Assembly: GCA_963576475.1 (NCBI GenBank) | Contig: OY754969.1 | Location: 29,053,388 to 29,117,387, forward strand | Source: Molanna angustata | Lineage: Eukaryota > Arthropoda > Insecta > Trichoptera > Molannidae | Direction: 5' to 3' | DNA: 64,000 nucleotides | In this document: piece by piece, positions 35,671 to 47,200 of the stretch | Position numbering within the stretch: the stretch's first letter is position 1 | How the letters are laid out: each line of letters opens with the position of its first letter | The notes under the pieces: generated by a model | The model's input: the letters and a program-made list of their open reading frames with translations, nothing else | Database searches by the model: none | Told to the model about the DNA's origin: nothing | Translations under genes and position numbers: made by a program

Positions 35671-38600
35671 CTGGAAAAAATAAATTGGTAAAAATATAAA
35701 TGAACACATTCATTGTCAAGTTTATTTATTGAAATTATTCAACTGTAGTAAATTGTAATTTGCTTATTTATTTTCTCTTATTCAAATTCATGAAATACTT
35801 ACGTTATTTGTTAAGTTATCGGTTTTGTTTACAAGAAGTTCAAGTCTTTCACCTCGCAATGTTACGTTATCTGCAAACAAATTTTTAATGAAAGCACCAT
35901 ATAAAAACATAGAACATGCATAAAAATCAGAGGTACTAATAAGATATTAATTTAGCAAAAAAGCCCAGATAAAGGTTATATAAATATTTCAAATAATATT
36001 TATGAACTTTTGCTTTGTAGTTTCATCAGTGAACATGAGAATTTTTCCTTAACAAATTTATTTGAGAAAGCATATTTGCTTGGAATAAGCTAACACACAT
36101 TCTCAAATAAGCAAAAGCTAGAGTTTTAAGGTGAACAAGATAGGTTAAGACAGGATTCAAACACGAATCGGCTACATGTCCGGCCCACTAATAACCACCA
36201 ACCAAATGGAACATATTTCGTTGAGTACTGCACACCATACGTACAGTACCATCGAAAGCAGTTGTTTCCACAAAAATTATTTGAATATGAAGCAGATTGA
36301 ATTGAATATTTTGACTACACTAAGGATTTTTTTCCTTGATAACCTTTTTTTTTAAAGATTGATAAACTTTGAATGCACTTATAAAGCCCTTTTCTGCTAG
36401 TATAGGTACATTCTTTACACAAAAAATCAATACTCAATTTTACAGAATGTTAAGAGCATTTATAATTTTTATCACAGTACATGGAAAACTTAATAGTACA
36501 ATGTTTATGTACTTTACAAATTTGATATCAACACTAAAATAAAACTTAAAATTTCTTACCAATGTTTCTGACCATTATATCTTTAAGTTCATCTAATTCT
36601 CCATGTACTCTTGAAATGGTATCAATATCTTTGGATTCACTGAAATGTTTCATTTCTGCTGCCAAAACTCGAGAGAATTCACTATTCATTGCATAAGCAA
36701 TAGCCGTAGTTGCAGTTTCTCCAAACGAGGCATTGAATCTTCTCTTTATTTCGTATAAAAACAAAAATGCTCGAGACCTCTCAAATTGCTGAAACAAATC
36801 CAAATTTTTTTTATTGATTATACTGTGGAAATGAAGGACGGTACCTATAAAGGGACGAAATGAAAACTGTGTGTTCGGTTACATGATGATGTTTATTGAT
36901 TATACTGTGGGAATGAAGGACGATACCTATAAAGGGACGAAATGAAAACTGTGTGTTCGGTTACATGATGATGTTTATTCAAGTGACTGGCCCGAAACAA
37001 CCCTGAATGAGAACTGAATCAGGTCATGATTGGTGGGGGTATACATATATAGGTTACCTCATATCCCCCATAATACAATACATAATTATTTATCAGTAAT
37101 GGATATCAGACAAACTAAACTCGATATATAGTTATTGCCAAACATTTTGAAATTCTTCAACCTGAAGAGACAGTTTGTGCACACATGTCAAACCAGCAAG
37201 AAAAAAATCCAAATTAGCGTACCTACTGCACACCCTCGTGATTGTTCAAGATGTTTTATGATAACTATACACAATGTGATAGTTGACTTGGCAGACATGA
37301 ATGGTGTATGCAAGTAAAATAAATGTAATGGAATTTTGAGTGTCTTATACAAATATTTGATAAAAAAAATACTAGATAGAATAAGAAATGAAAATATAAT
37401 ATTTATAATAGACAAGAATGTCAGATCCAGAGATATTAGAAATATAGAAAGAACAAAGGTCTAAGGAAGCAAGAATATTTATTTTTTTTTAGTAAGGGGT
37501 AACCAAATATATGTAGACTAAATAAATTATAATTTGAAAGATGGGAACGTAAGATGTCAAAATAATATAAGAATGTCTATGAGATGATGCATCGTTGTAA
37601 ATATTATGATGAAATAATATTTTAGGTCGAAAGAGATGATCATTGTCAATTCCTTCGTGGCCTTTGAGGCTCAGTTGGTTAGGTATCTGACTGCTGATCC
37701 AAGGGTTCCGGGTTCAATTCCCGGTGGAGACACAGTTTTTAATTGTGTTTTCAGTCTGGTTCTGTAAGACGATTAATATTGTGTCTCCAGAATGTGGCAA
37801 CTTGTTATTGGGTGCGTGTTAAATAATTATTTGACATAGTGCCTGTTAGTTGCCTGAGATGCTACATAAAATGAAATAAAATAAAATAAAATACATACAT
37901 ACCATCACGCCATGTCCCTTGCAGAGTAGGCAGAGAGAACCGAACGCCACATTTTTCTATCCTGGCACGCATCCCTCGCTTTGTCCACATTCATGCATCG
38001 TCTCATACATGCTCGTCTATTGCTCACACTTCTAACATTTCCGTCTTTCAAAATTTCGGTAACATGGTCGTGCCATCCCTTTCTTGGGCGTCCCCGACCT
38101 CTCATTCCATTCCTTTCCGCTCTGTATATTTTCTTCGTCAGGCGCTCCTCATTCATTCTCCCCATGTGACCAAACCATCTCAATGTGTTCACTTTCATTC
38201 TAGTAATGACATCTTTCTTCATCTTACATTCTTACCTTATGTCCTCATTTCTTACCCGGTCATACATCGTTCTATTACAAATCCTTCTTAAGCACTTGCT
38301 CGAGCCATTCGTTCTCTACTCTTATTGTAATAAAATAAAATTCCTGAAACCCTATCTGGGAATCAAATGGGTAGTAGCAGAGAAGTTAGCATGCTGGGTT
38401 AGTAATCCAGTGATCACAAGTTTGAATTCTGCCCTGACTGATTTCGTTCACAAGCATTAATGCTTATTTTAAGGATTCTTTTAGTATAAAGATAAATAAA
38501 AAAATTTCATTAAATGAACATAACTAAACACATACAGTATGGAGGCAAACTAAAGTATTTAATTCATGTAATCACCCATAAAATAGACCATTTTTGTACA

Positions 38601-41600
38601 AGGGAAGATTGCAGTAATATTGATGGGTCATTTAGATATTAATAAATAATTTATTAAACTTCAAACGGAATCATGAATTTGAATTTGATTAATTGTAATT
38701 TAATATTGAAATAGTTTAATGTGAATAGTATCAATGGTGCAAATACTTTTCTCCAAACCACTTAAGTGCCAAGTTTACTCAAGGTTTAGAGCAAAGTATT
38801 TGCACTATTGTTACTATTATCATGGCTACCATAAATTTACGTTAAATTCTATTAGTTTAAGGGATTAAATCTTTAAAATAAGTTTTGCCATAAAGAAGAG
38901 AGCAATGAACAAGTTGTAAATCAAGTAGAAATTGGAGAAGAAAGAAATGGAGTAGTTTTCCTACGTATTATATTTATTTCAACATTGAAGTTTGAAACAA
39001 AAGACATTTTGACACACACTGTTCACCAGTTATGTTTATACACATACTCTTGTGAAATGTTTTTTTTTTACTTAATGATAGATAAACAGCTCAAATTTGT
39101 TTAAACAACAAGTTGGACAAACAGAACTATGGTGACAATAATATGTCAATACTACCAACAGTACCTGAGCAAATAAAACAATGAATCTTCTATTCAAAAC
39201 TTACATATTGTAGATTCTAATATAATAGGATAAAACCTACAAATGAAACTACAACAAATGTATAATAGGGTTTTTTTTATATGGAATTGCCGTTGTAACT
39301 TTGAATCAAAATTAAACCTGCATGGAGTCAGATTTCACAGTGGAATTTTTTTCACGTGAAAACTATAGCATTCTTAATTTAAAAAAATAGAGATTTGTTT
39401 GTTTGATTTTCAATTGTTTTTACATTCAACTTTTAAGATGAAGATGGATACGGCATAAATCAGTAATTTTCGAATACAATTTCCTTGAGACTAACACAGC
39501 AGAAACTACTCATAATGTCAATGCTGTTGTGTGTGGATTGGATACGACTAATAAACGCACCATGTGTTTTAGGTTTCAACGATTTTGTAGTAGAAACTTC
39601 GACTTGAAGAATGAACCACGAGGAAGAACAGCCACTATGGTAAATAAGGAAGAATTGAAGGTGATGATGGTAGCTGATCCATGTCAAACTACCAAGGAAT
39701 TATCAGCATGCTTTGATGTCAATGTATCCACAATATTGACCCATTTGCAGCAAATCGGTAAAATTAAAAAACTTATAATGGGTAAAATGGGTACCACATG
39801 ATTTGATTGATCTGCAGAGAACAGCAAGCGTTTAAGTTTGCCTTTCCTTGTCAAACCGGTACAGAAATTGAGGGATTTTGGACCAAATTGTGACGTGTGA
39901 CGAAAAAGGGATTCTATACGACAATCACAATTGAACAACTCAATGGTTGGCCCCAGGTTAAATGCCGCAACAATGTCCTAAAGCGAAGCTTACACATAGA
40001 AAGGTAATGGTAAATGTTTGGTGGTAACTTCATTCCCTTCCGCTTTCTCACATCGGGTCAAGCAATGACAGCTGATGCCTGCGTAGGGCTCAGCAACAAT
40101 GGTGAAACTTGCAGAAAAATAGTCCAGATTCGTCAATCGATCTTCCATTATTGAATAGAAGCTCCATGATAACGCAAGACTTAACACTGATTAAGAAACA
40201 GTTTTAACACTACAAGACCTGCAGTTAAAAATCAATCGTCATCCTCCTTACTCGCCAGACCTCGTCTCAACCGACTATCATTTTTTCTGGGACAATTTTT
40301 TGCATGGAATTAAATACCTTGACAAATTTGTGGAGTACATGAACCCAGAGTTTTTCAAAAGTTTTAAATGATCTTCCAAATAGTTGGCAGAAATGTAGAG
40401 ATAATAATATTAAATAAATATTTATTTTATCATATAAAAAAAATTGTTTTCATTTTTCATTACGAAACGGCAAGTACATACATCAACCCCTAATATTTTT
40501 GTGTAATATTAGATGTATAATTAACACTCAAATAAGTTGATACAGTAATCATTGTGAATAATGATAATTAATAAATAATAAAAATGAAGAGACTTGTAAA
40601 TAACTTTTAAGTACCTATGTACCTATTAAATATGATAACATAAGCAGCATATAAAAATTTTATACTCATATAAGTAGGTATTTATATTTATTTATTTTTA
40701 AATTCATACAATGATTAGACGTGATAAAAGTGTACAATGTTGTTTAAATTTTTATAGATAATGACTTCAAATTATTTTCATTGGTAAAATCACCCGAAAT
40801 AATAGGCAATGAAGGCATCATTTTTTCACGTTTGCAATGAACAAGAAAATGTATGTTTGCTCAAAATAAGACCATAAAGTTTAGAAAACAAAATATGAAC
40901 TTTCCTATGCATTTATTTTGTGATTCTTCAAATATACTTATGGATTTATACTCTTTAAAAAAACTGTCATTATTAAGAATGATATCAGCAAGATTCAATA
41001 ATATTATGCATTTTATGAATTTGATATTGACCAACTGAGAAAGCTTGTTGAACAGAGGATCCAATACAGAGTCAATTCATAAATAATATCATACATAATA
41101 TTAATACGAGTTTGATGGCATACATACATCAACATGGAACAAAAGTGAAATCAACAAGTCATTACTTTTAACTTTTTACAAGTCATAACCTTTTATACCA
41201 CTATATTTTGGAATTATGTAAATGATTATTAATTATGTGCATACGGTTAAATATATTTGTAAGTGCATGCATGAATACATGTCAGGAAACCAAAGTTAAT
41301 ATTAGGTAATAATGTTAATACAATACTGACTTTGAAACCTCAAAAAACACAAATGGAAAATTAATATAATATGTGTGAAATAGAGGCAGTTTTAAAAGCA
41401 TCTAAAAGATATGAAAACATTAACTATCGTTTAAAAAACTATGAATTTAAGAAGACAAATCATTTTACCTTGATTCTTTTTTTTGTTTATAAATAAAGTA
41501 TGTGTAGTGTTATATTTTTGGAATTTATGCTCGTAAATAGTGATGAACATTTAAAAATTAGCATTTAAATACAATAAATCAGCAATAAACATTTACAATT

Positions 41601-41825
41601 TCAGTCATATTATCTACTCACATCATCTGTAATACAAAAGTAGACTATTCTGTTTTCGCAAACATAGTGGAAAAGGTAGTTTCCATGAGAATATGTCAAT
41701 TTGTCATTGTATGGAGCGATTTTTGCCAAAATCTGCTCTGTCACCTCTGCAAAATTCCCTGCACATGAAGCATACTTTGCAAGAACGACTGTTCCCCTTG
41801 ATATAACACTATATAGGATAGGCAT
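35509..41825 (-). CDS. Vamp7: Vamp7, vesicle-associated membrane protein 7 (four coding exons)
   Basis: Joining 41825-41622, 36788-36560, 35870-35803 and 35670-35509 gives 220 codons plus stop, the usual VAMP7 length, with all junctions in phase and GT-AG. Residues 1-110 form the longin domain (MPILYSVISRG, then TEQILAKIAPYNDKLTYSHG and YLFHY). Residues about 120-180 form the R-SNARE motif with the zero-layer arginine in RGERLELLVNKTDNL. Residues about 188-208 are the single C-terminal membrane anchor, followed by a short CGGFAWKSC tail. The protein is an R-SNARE for fusion of late endosomes and lysosomes and for secretory-lysosome exocytosis. It is complete and shows no disabling change. Intron 1 is 4.8 kb and carries SINE, LINE and mariner insertions. 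Confidence 0.95.
35803..35870 (-). CDS. Vamp7: Vamp7 coding exon 3 (R-SNARE zero layer)
   Basis: A 68-base exon too short for ordinary ORF listing. Acceptor TTTGCAG, donor GTAAGT. With the G carried from exon 2 it encodes DNVTLRGERLELLVNKTDNL then TNN, which holds the conserved SNARE arginine. Confidence 0.93.
36560..36788 (-). CDS. Vamp7: Vamp7 coding exon 2 (longin end, SNARE start)
   Basis: Acceptor GTTTCAG, donor GTAAGA. Encodes QFERSRAFLFLYEIKRRFNA, then the AYAMNSEFSRVLAAEMKHFS segment and VHGELDELKDIMVRNI, all strongly conserved in VAMP7 proteins. Length 229, leaving one base for the next codon. Confidence 0.95.
36811..36975. repeat. 82-bp tandem duplication in Vamp7 intron 1
   Basis: Two copies (starting at 36811 and 36893) share TTATTGATTATACTGTGG, CCTATAAAGGGACGAAATGA and GTTCGGTTACATGATGATGT with about two differences. 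The block begins about 20 bp upstream of the exon 2 acceptor, so it sits where the branch site and polypyrimidine tract would be. Confidence 0.9.
37662..37885 (+). repeat. SINE family 3, tRNA-derived, in Vamp7 intron 1
   Basis: The head reads TTTGAGGCTCAGTTGGTTAG with a good B-box GGTTCAATTCCC. It continues into a body ending with TGAGATGCTACATAAAATG and an (AAAAT)n tail. It is separate from families 1 and 2 by sequence. A real tRNA gene is unlikely because the acceptor stem ends do not pair and a tailed body follows. Confidence 0.65.
37889..38330 (-). mobile_element. Non-LTR retrotransposon 3' end, family A, best-preserved copy
   Basis: A 105-residue minus-strand ORF reads KKDVITRMKVNTLRWFGHMG, RMNEERLTKKIYRAERNGMR and GRGRPRKGWHDHVTEIL, and ends with DACQDRKMWRSVLSAYSARD. 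This is the conserved C-terminus of the family, followed by the ATGGCGTGATGGTATGTATG signature. Only the C-terminus is present. It lies in Vamp7 intron 1, in the same orientation as the gene. Confidence 0.75.
38366..38470 (+). repeat. tRNA-Thr-derived SINE, family 1, copy e
   Basis: Head with GCTGGGTTAGTAATCCAGTG, a decayed B-box AAGTTTGAATTC and a short body (CACAAGCATTAATGC). Truncated 3' part. It lies in Vamp7 intron 1, opposite to the gene. Confidence 0.7.
39266..40492 (+). mobile_element. Mariner-family transposon, full-length but inactivated
   Basis: Imperfect inverted ends (TAGGGTTTTTTTTATATGG with TTGCCGTT at the left; the complement TAGGGGTTGATGTATGTAC with TTGCCGTTTCG at the right) enclose about 1.23 kb, the normal mariner size. 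Plus-strand text includes GRTATMVNKEELKVMM, VNVSTILTHLQQIGKIKKL, a WVPHDL phrase and a late PPYSPDLVSTDYHFFWDN block carrying the last catalytic Asp. Frameshifts and stops break the ORF repeatedly. It lies in Vamp7 intron 1. Confidence 0.8.
41622..41825 (-). CDS. Vamp7: Vamp7 coding exon 1 (longin domain)
   Basis: Begins at the ATG complementary to 41823-41825 and ends at the donor GTGAGT (41621-41616). Encodes 68 residues, from MPILYSVISRGTVVLAKYAS to ENRIVYFCITDD. An in-frame longer ORF runs upstream to 41987, but the family starts at this methionine. Confidence 0.95.
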
Positions 41826-42316
41826 TTTATCACTTTTAGGTTGACTATAAAAACGAACAAAGGAAATTGAACGCAAATATTTTGTGTGGTGATAATTATG
41901 GTAGTTCTTGTTAAATTTTCCTATCTTATAAACTACACAGTACAGAAATACAAACGAATCACTTCGAATATACGAACCACAATACAATAAACATGTATCT
42001 TGTGTTCATTACAAATAATATACAGTCAATACAGTGTCTTATCATGTAAGAAACCTTATAAATGAACTGCGAAAATACACGAACATTGAACAACATAGAA
42101 AACTACGTAGGTATGTTCTGTCAAAGTCATGTCAGGGTTGCCAACTTATAAAGAAAGTAATTTAAATAATTTTGTTTATATTAATTGGTATACCCACAGA
42201 CAGGCTTTGCCTTGTGGGATTTTTGTATAAGTACACGGTTTCATTGTTTTGATATTATGTAAATGTGTAATGTAATTTTTCCTCCTAATTTGAAGACGAA
42301 AAGCATAGGAAAAGCC

Positions 42317-42715
42317 CATAATTTTTCATATAATACATTTTCATAACTATATGTCGATGTTAGCAAATTTTATATGAATCGAAGTGAGGATTTTTTTCCG
42401 CGGTACCTTTAACAACAAGGTGGGTAGGCCACATCGTTTTTCTATAGAGAATGACGACTAATGTGAATTGTTTTCGGATTTATTTGTCGAAAAAAACACT
42501 CTATTCATTAAGATTTAAGAAACAGTTTTCTTGGAAATGTTGAAATGTATGGAAAACTGTAATATGTTGCCAACCAAGTAATCAAACGCGCGATATACCA
42601 CAAGGTTGTACCTATTGTATAATGACTCACTCATTGCACGGAGTACCACATGTTTATAGAAGTCTGTGCGGAGTACTCAATCTGGTATATTATATGGAAA
42701 CATTTATAATAGCCA
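42317..42715 (-). mobile_element. Diverged relative of the 8182-8516 P-MITE
   Basis: In reverse orientation this stretch matches the MITE interior: phrases around TGACTCACTCATTGCACGGA, CAAACGCGCGATATACC, TAATGTGAATTGTTTTCGGA and TTATATGAATCGAAGTGAGG align with complements at 8230-8470. The ends are degraded (CATAATTTTTCATATAATAC at the left). Boundaries are approximate. Confidence 0.6.
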
Positions 42716-43157
42716 TTAGTTGGTATCACTGAATCAAATAAATAAATAAATTTGTGACAAGTCAATAATGAGCTAGACATATACAACGATAGCATCTCTT
42801 GGATAAGAATTTATATATTTTTTCACAACATTAATTTGCTATAATGTTTATTTTATTTATTTTGCCACAATCGATAATCATTTGACACATTTTTAAAATC
42901 GTTTGTGGCTACGGATCGGCGGGGCCCAAATTCTTTAACACACTGCAAAGGAAAATCCTTTAGATGCATAGAGTGATACATGTTTTTCAGCAGCAGGCCC
43001 GGTATTAGCGACCCAGATATTATCTATCGTCGCAGATGGAATGAAATGGCTATTCTCCATAATGGGCAACATAATGAACGCGCAAGACGTAGCTTAGCCT
43101 GAATACTCATCGGTGGTGTAGCAAGGCCCTTTGGATTGTTCTGCAAAAACTGCAAAT

Positions 43158-43214
43158 CGTCTCGCTACACCCAGCGTCCTCTGGATTCCAGAGGACGCTG
43201 GGTGTAGCGAGACG
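43158..43214. repeat. Perfect 27-bp inverted repeat with 3-base loop
   Basis: 43158-43184 and 43188-43214 are exact inverted copies around the loop ATT. The arms begin CGTCTCGCTACACCC and meet at CTCTGGATTCCAGAG. No mismatch was found. Confidence 0.95.
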
Positions 43215-43430
43215 TACCAGATGACACGGAAAACCCCTTTACGGTCTTATTCGGGAACATCTGCCCTTACCTCGTAAGTCTAATATTCGTTGGGACACTC
43301 TCTTCTGAGATAGGTCCTCCTTATTATATTATTTGGTGACGTCTTCGCGGAAATATGAAGTTATCCAATAATGTCTTCAAAATTTGGAATACCATCGACG
43401 AAAGTATTCTGAAACCTTCCATTGTTTTAA

Positions 43431-43469
43431 ACCCATCACACAATGGAAACCTTCCATTGTGTGATGGGT
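43431..43469. repeat. Perfect 18-bp inverted repeat with 3-base loop
   Basis: 43431-43448 (ACCCATCACACAATGGAA) and 43452-43469 are exact inverted copies around the loop ACC. A further partial copy AACCTTCCATTGTTTT lies just upstream at 43413. Confidence 0.95.
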
Positions 43470-44018
43470 GAAAATAATAATGACCATGATGCTGCAAAAT
43501 TATTTTCTCCCTTTAAGCACTTTTTATTCCTTCCCCGCTTTACTTGTTACTCTTGTTGTTAGTTATTAGTTCATGTTAGCGATTGCTGTTTTTTTTTACA
43601 TTCATCACGAAAACGGCATTCAGTCTTTAACACGTGTATTTCGTTATTCTTTAATCAACCGTGAAATTCGGTGGTTAAAAAAAGTTTTGAAAGGATCACA
43701 GGTACTTTAGATTGACAACTTGATCTTAATCTATGGCGATCTATGGTAAATACGAGTGTCAGTTTCGATAATTGTAAAAAGTGTATGTTTGCCTCATTTG
43801 CCTCATAGAATAAAGATAAAATAACACTTCTAATCAAAATATATATATGACAAATAAGAAGTCTTTATTACATAAAATTTACATTACTTTTATAAAATGC
43901 AAATGATGTTTTACATTGTAACTGTTATATCGGATTGATAAAACGTATGTTATTGATTATATTCCTAATAAATATTTTATTGAATGAACAATATACTAAG
44001 TAAGTGTTTTCTTTTAGG

Positions 44019-44246
44019 ATGAATTGGTTATTGACTGGTTCCGGAATATTAATTCTTCTGTTTACATTACTTTGGCCATGGTTTTGGTCAGTAACATGTT
44101 TCTCCTTATTAACAATATCTTCTATTGCTTTTGGTTTTGCGTGTGCAATATGGGCTCATATATATCTTTCTTCTCAACATTACACGCCAACTTGTCTACT
44201 GGAACAGATAGAAAAGGATCTTCAGGCTTTTCGTGACACGGTTACA
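44019..44246 (+). CDS. snz: snz coding exon 1 (membrane anchor)
   Basis: The ATG is two bases after the acceptor TTTCTTTTAG, so an upstream non-coding exon must exist. Encodes 76 residues, with MNWLLTGSGILILLFTLLWP and a second hydrophobic stretch, then LLEQIEKDLQAFRDTVT. Donor GTAAGT. Confidence 0.92.
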
Positions 44247-47200
44247 GTAAGTAATATATTTTAGTATTGAATAGGGAATACTAATGTACCTACAAGTATT
44301 TCAATTTTATTTTATTAGGTTTTGTTTAATACTCACCGCTGACTAACTTTGTACTCAAGTAGACTGGCTATTCCACAGATTATATGGAAGTAAACTTTCA
44401 GTATACTTCAGATGTGTCACTCAATACATAGAAGCTGTAACCGGATAATCATAAGGTTTCTCGCATCTCCGCTATAGGGGCAACGAATACGCGACCGGTC
44501 CACGGCAAATTTAAATTTCCATTTTAAAATGTTTCCAGCTTTGAGGAATAGATTCAAGGATGACTTAAATAAAAAATAACCATTTTTCAATCATTATTTA
44601 TTAAAAAAAACACATATGATGGATTTTATTTGCAATATTTCAAAAATCTAAATAAAATGTGCATTGTAGATTATTAGTTTTTTTTAATTTATTTTCCACA
44701 AAGAAAGATTTAATACTGATTTTCGGAAAACTATATAACTTCACTTCGCCGTATTTCATTTGACAATTTATTCAAAACACAACAAAACTTGTCAGCCATC
44801 TTGCGAAGATAATCGAAAAACACATAAAGCTGGCAATAGATTAACACCATCACCATCACATGGCGTGATAGTGTGTATGTAGATGAACACCGAAAACAAC
44901 AAGAATTTTACAAAATCACACGTGTTATATTTATTATCTGGTTTACTTCAAGATTTTAAAGGATCAAAATGATTCGCGTCACAACAAACAACAAAACACA
45001 ACTGAAGTATGCTGAAGGTCTGAAAATTTTACATTGGATTTTCAAAAATACCAACATTGAAAATAAATAAATAGCGCCACCTTTGGAGATGTAAGCGTAA
45101 AGTAAAACCAGTGCTACCAATAGAGTGCCACCGGCGTGGGCTATTCTAATTAAATTCATCTCAAAGTTCCTAACTCATTATCTTATGAATTACTTCTTAC
45201 TGAATTATTTATTTATTTATTTATAAACAGCATAAATTGCCTTTTACATACATAAAAACACATATTGATGATAAAAAATATATAGAAAAAAAAAAAAATT
45301 AATTATACACTTGCAAAAAGAAGAAAAAAATAATATGTACCTAAACAGTTAAACAATAAATTCAAAAATAAAAAATAATAGATACCTATTATCAAACATA
45401 AAAAAATATATACAAATGGACTCAAAATAAACCAAAACATTAAATAAAAAAGAATTATAAATACAAAAAATAACAGTGGATACAGTGTCATGTAAATCCG
45501 CATATAAATAAAGTAGACCTCGTTGTAAATAAACAAAAAATAAACATTTCACAATCAAAAATATACTAATCCGCACCGAAAATATCACAAGTTGTTTCTC
45601 TCATAAAAAAATGTGTATATCGTCCGTTTATATTTATGTTTGGACAGCATAAAAATGTCACCTAAATGAGAATATTCATTTCCAATATTATGGAGACGAC
45701 TGACTAGCGAGTGATATTCTGTCTGTGTGCGTGTATTGTTGTAATAAAATCATTCATTCATTAATGCATAGATTATTAGAAGGCATTCAACAGAGTGAGG
45801 TACACAGATTTACTCAAAATGCTTCAGAGGTGCAAAAACAACTTATTATTCTTTCTTTGTGACAAATACTATATCTGGCAAAGTATAATTTCTTTCATCT
45901 GACAACCCTAAAAAATCTTACCAATGCCAAGAAAAAAAAGGAATTATCAACTGAGCAAGTTGTGTTCCTCTGGACCAACTGAGCAAGTTGTGTTCCTCTG
46001 GACATTTTCCAGTTTTTGATGAACTTTATTTTTTAAATTAAAATCAATAGAGTATTACATCAAAATGTTTAGGTCATATGAAGTTCAAATAAACATTTTA
46101 TTTTTCTCTAATATTTTATTCTGATAAATCTTCTTCTATACATAGAATAATTATGTTTTTATAAAAACTTCAATATTTTCCAGAGGAACACGGAGAGAAT
46201 ATTCCTCTGGACATTAAGTAATGTTCCTCTGGACAGTTTAACAACAACTGTGTAAGCTTATCAACATTGAATTTTTGGTTGAAAAAAAATAGCTCAGAAT
46301 ATCCATAATTGAAGCAATTTAAAAACATCATAGAAAATTTATAAAAAAGTAACAAATAACCCAGAAATTTTAGTAAAAAAAAGATATAATATTACAAATT
46401 CAAAATAATTAGATATCTTACAACTCAAAATAATTAGATATCTTACAACTCAAAATAATTAGATATCTTACAACTCAAAATAATTAGATATCTTACAACT
46501 CAAAATAATTAGATATCTTACAACTCAAAATAATTAGATATCTTACAACTCAAAACATCACTAACAGCATCTTTGAGGACATCATCATCAACTAGGTGAG
46601 TCCTAGTTTTTTTCAGTTTTGCTACCTGGCAATGGTGCTGAAAATACGATAGCATGTTCCTCTGGTGTGTCCAAAGGAACATGCAAATCAGTGTCCAGAG
46701 GAACATGTGGTATACATTTTTAACGTATCTTGTCGTAAATATTTTTGAAGATAGGTTATCAAAGAGATTATTACTTCAATAACACGGCAAATGAGCATGT
46801 TTCAATGTATTATTGAAAATATTTGTATAATATGATTCTTTATCCAACTGTCTGTGTGTCTGTGTGTGTGTGTGTGTGTGTGTCCCCTTAAAACTTTTGA
46901 TCCGCTCAATTTACAGAGCCCAAATTTTCAGAATATACAAACAGTTATAGGCCTACAAAACTTTTATACTCAGAAATGTGAATTTTTGTATCAGTCAGGG
47001 GTTATCAACTTTTGAAATTTTGGTTTATTTTTCCATATATCTCAGAAACCATAAAAGCTACATCGCTGAAATTTGGTATAAACATAGACAAATACAAAAT
47101 CTCAAATTAGTTTTTTTTTAAAAAAATCCAGAGTTTCTCAAACATTTTTTATTACGAAAAATATTTTTTTTTATGATAAATTTATGAGTTTAACTGCCTA

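Larger units (their letters stand above)
41826..44017. promoter_or_regulatory. Head-to-head interval between Vamp7 and snz
   Basis: About 2.2 kb separates the two start codons, so both 5'UTRs and promoters probably lie here. The AG directly before the snz ATG shows that snz has at least one upstream non-coding exon in this interval or within it. No TATA box or initiator could be assigned. It contains a decayed P-MITE relative (42317-42715) and two perfect hairpins (43158-43214 and 43431-43469). Confidence 0.45.
44247..46842. other. snz intron 1, first part
   Basis: Mostly AT-rich. It contains a non-LTR signature-like GGCGTGATAGTGTGTATGTA near 44864, many poly-A runs (45240-45600), the GTTCCTCTGGAC-rich block at 45960-46710 and a 25-bp tandem array at 46401-46555. 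No exon is supported on the plus strand. Confidence 0.4.

Noticed and set aside
37662..37735. Functional tRNA gene with a good B-box
   Set aside because: The acceptor stem does not pair and a retroposon body with an A-rich tail follows.
39684..39938. Minus-strand ORF opposite the mariner
   Set aside because: Shadow of the mariner transposase reading frame on the other strand.
41826..41987. Longer Vamp7 N-terminus from the upstream in-frame ATG
   Set aside because: The extra 54 residues are absent from the longin family, whose conserved start is the methionine at 41825.
43655..43837. Minus-strand 60-residue ORF in the promoter interval
   Set aside because: No motif, no splice support and AT-driven composition.
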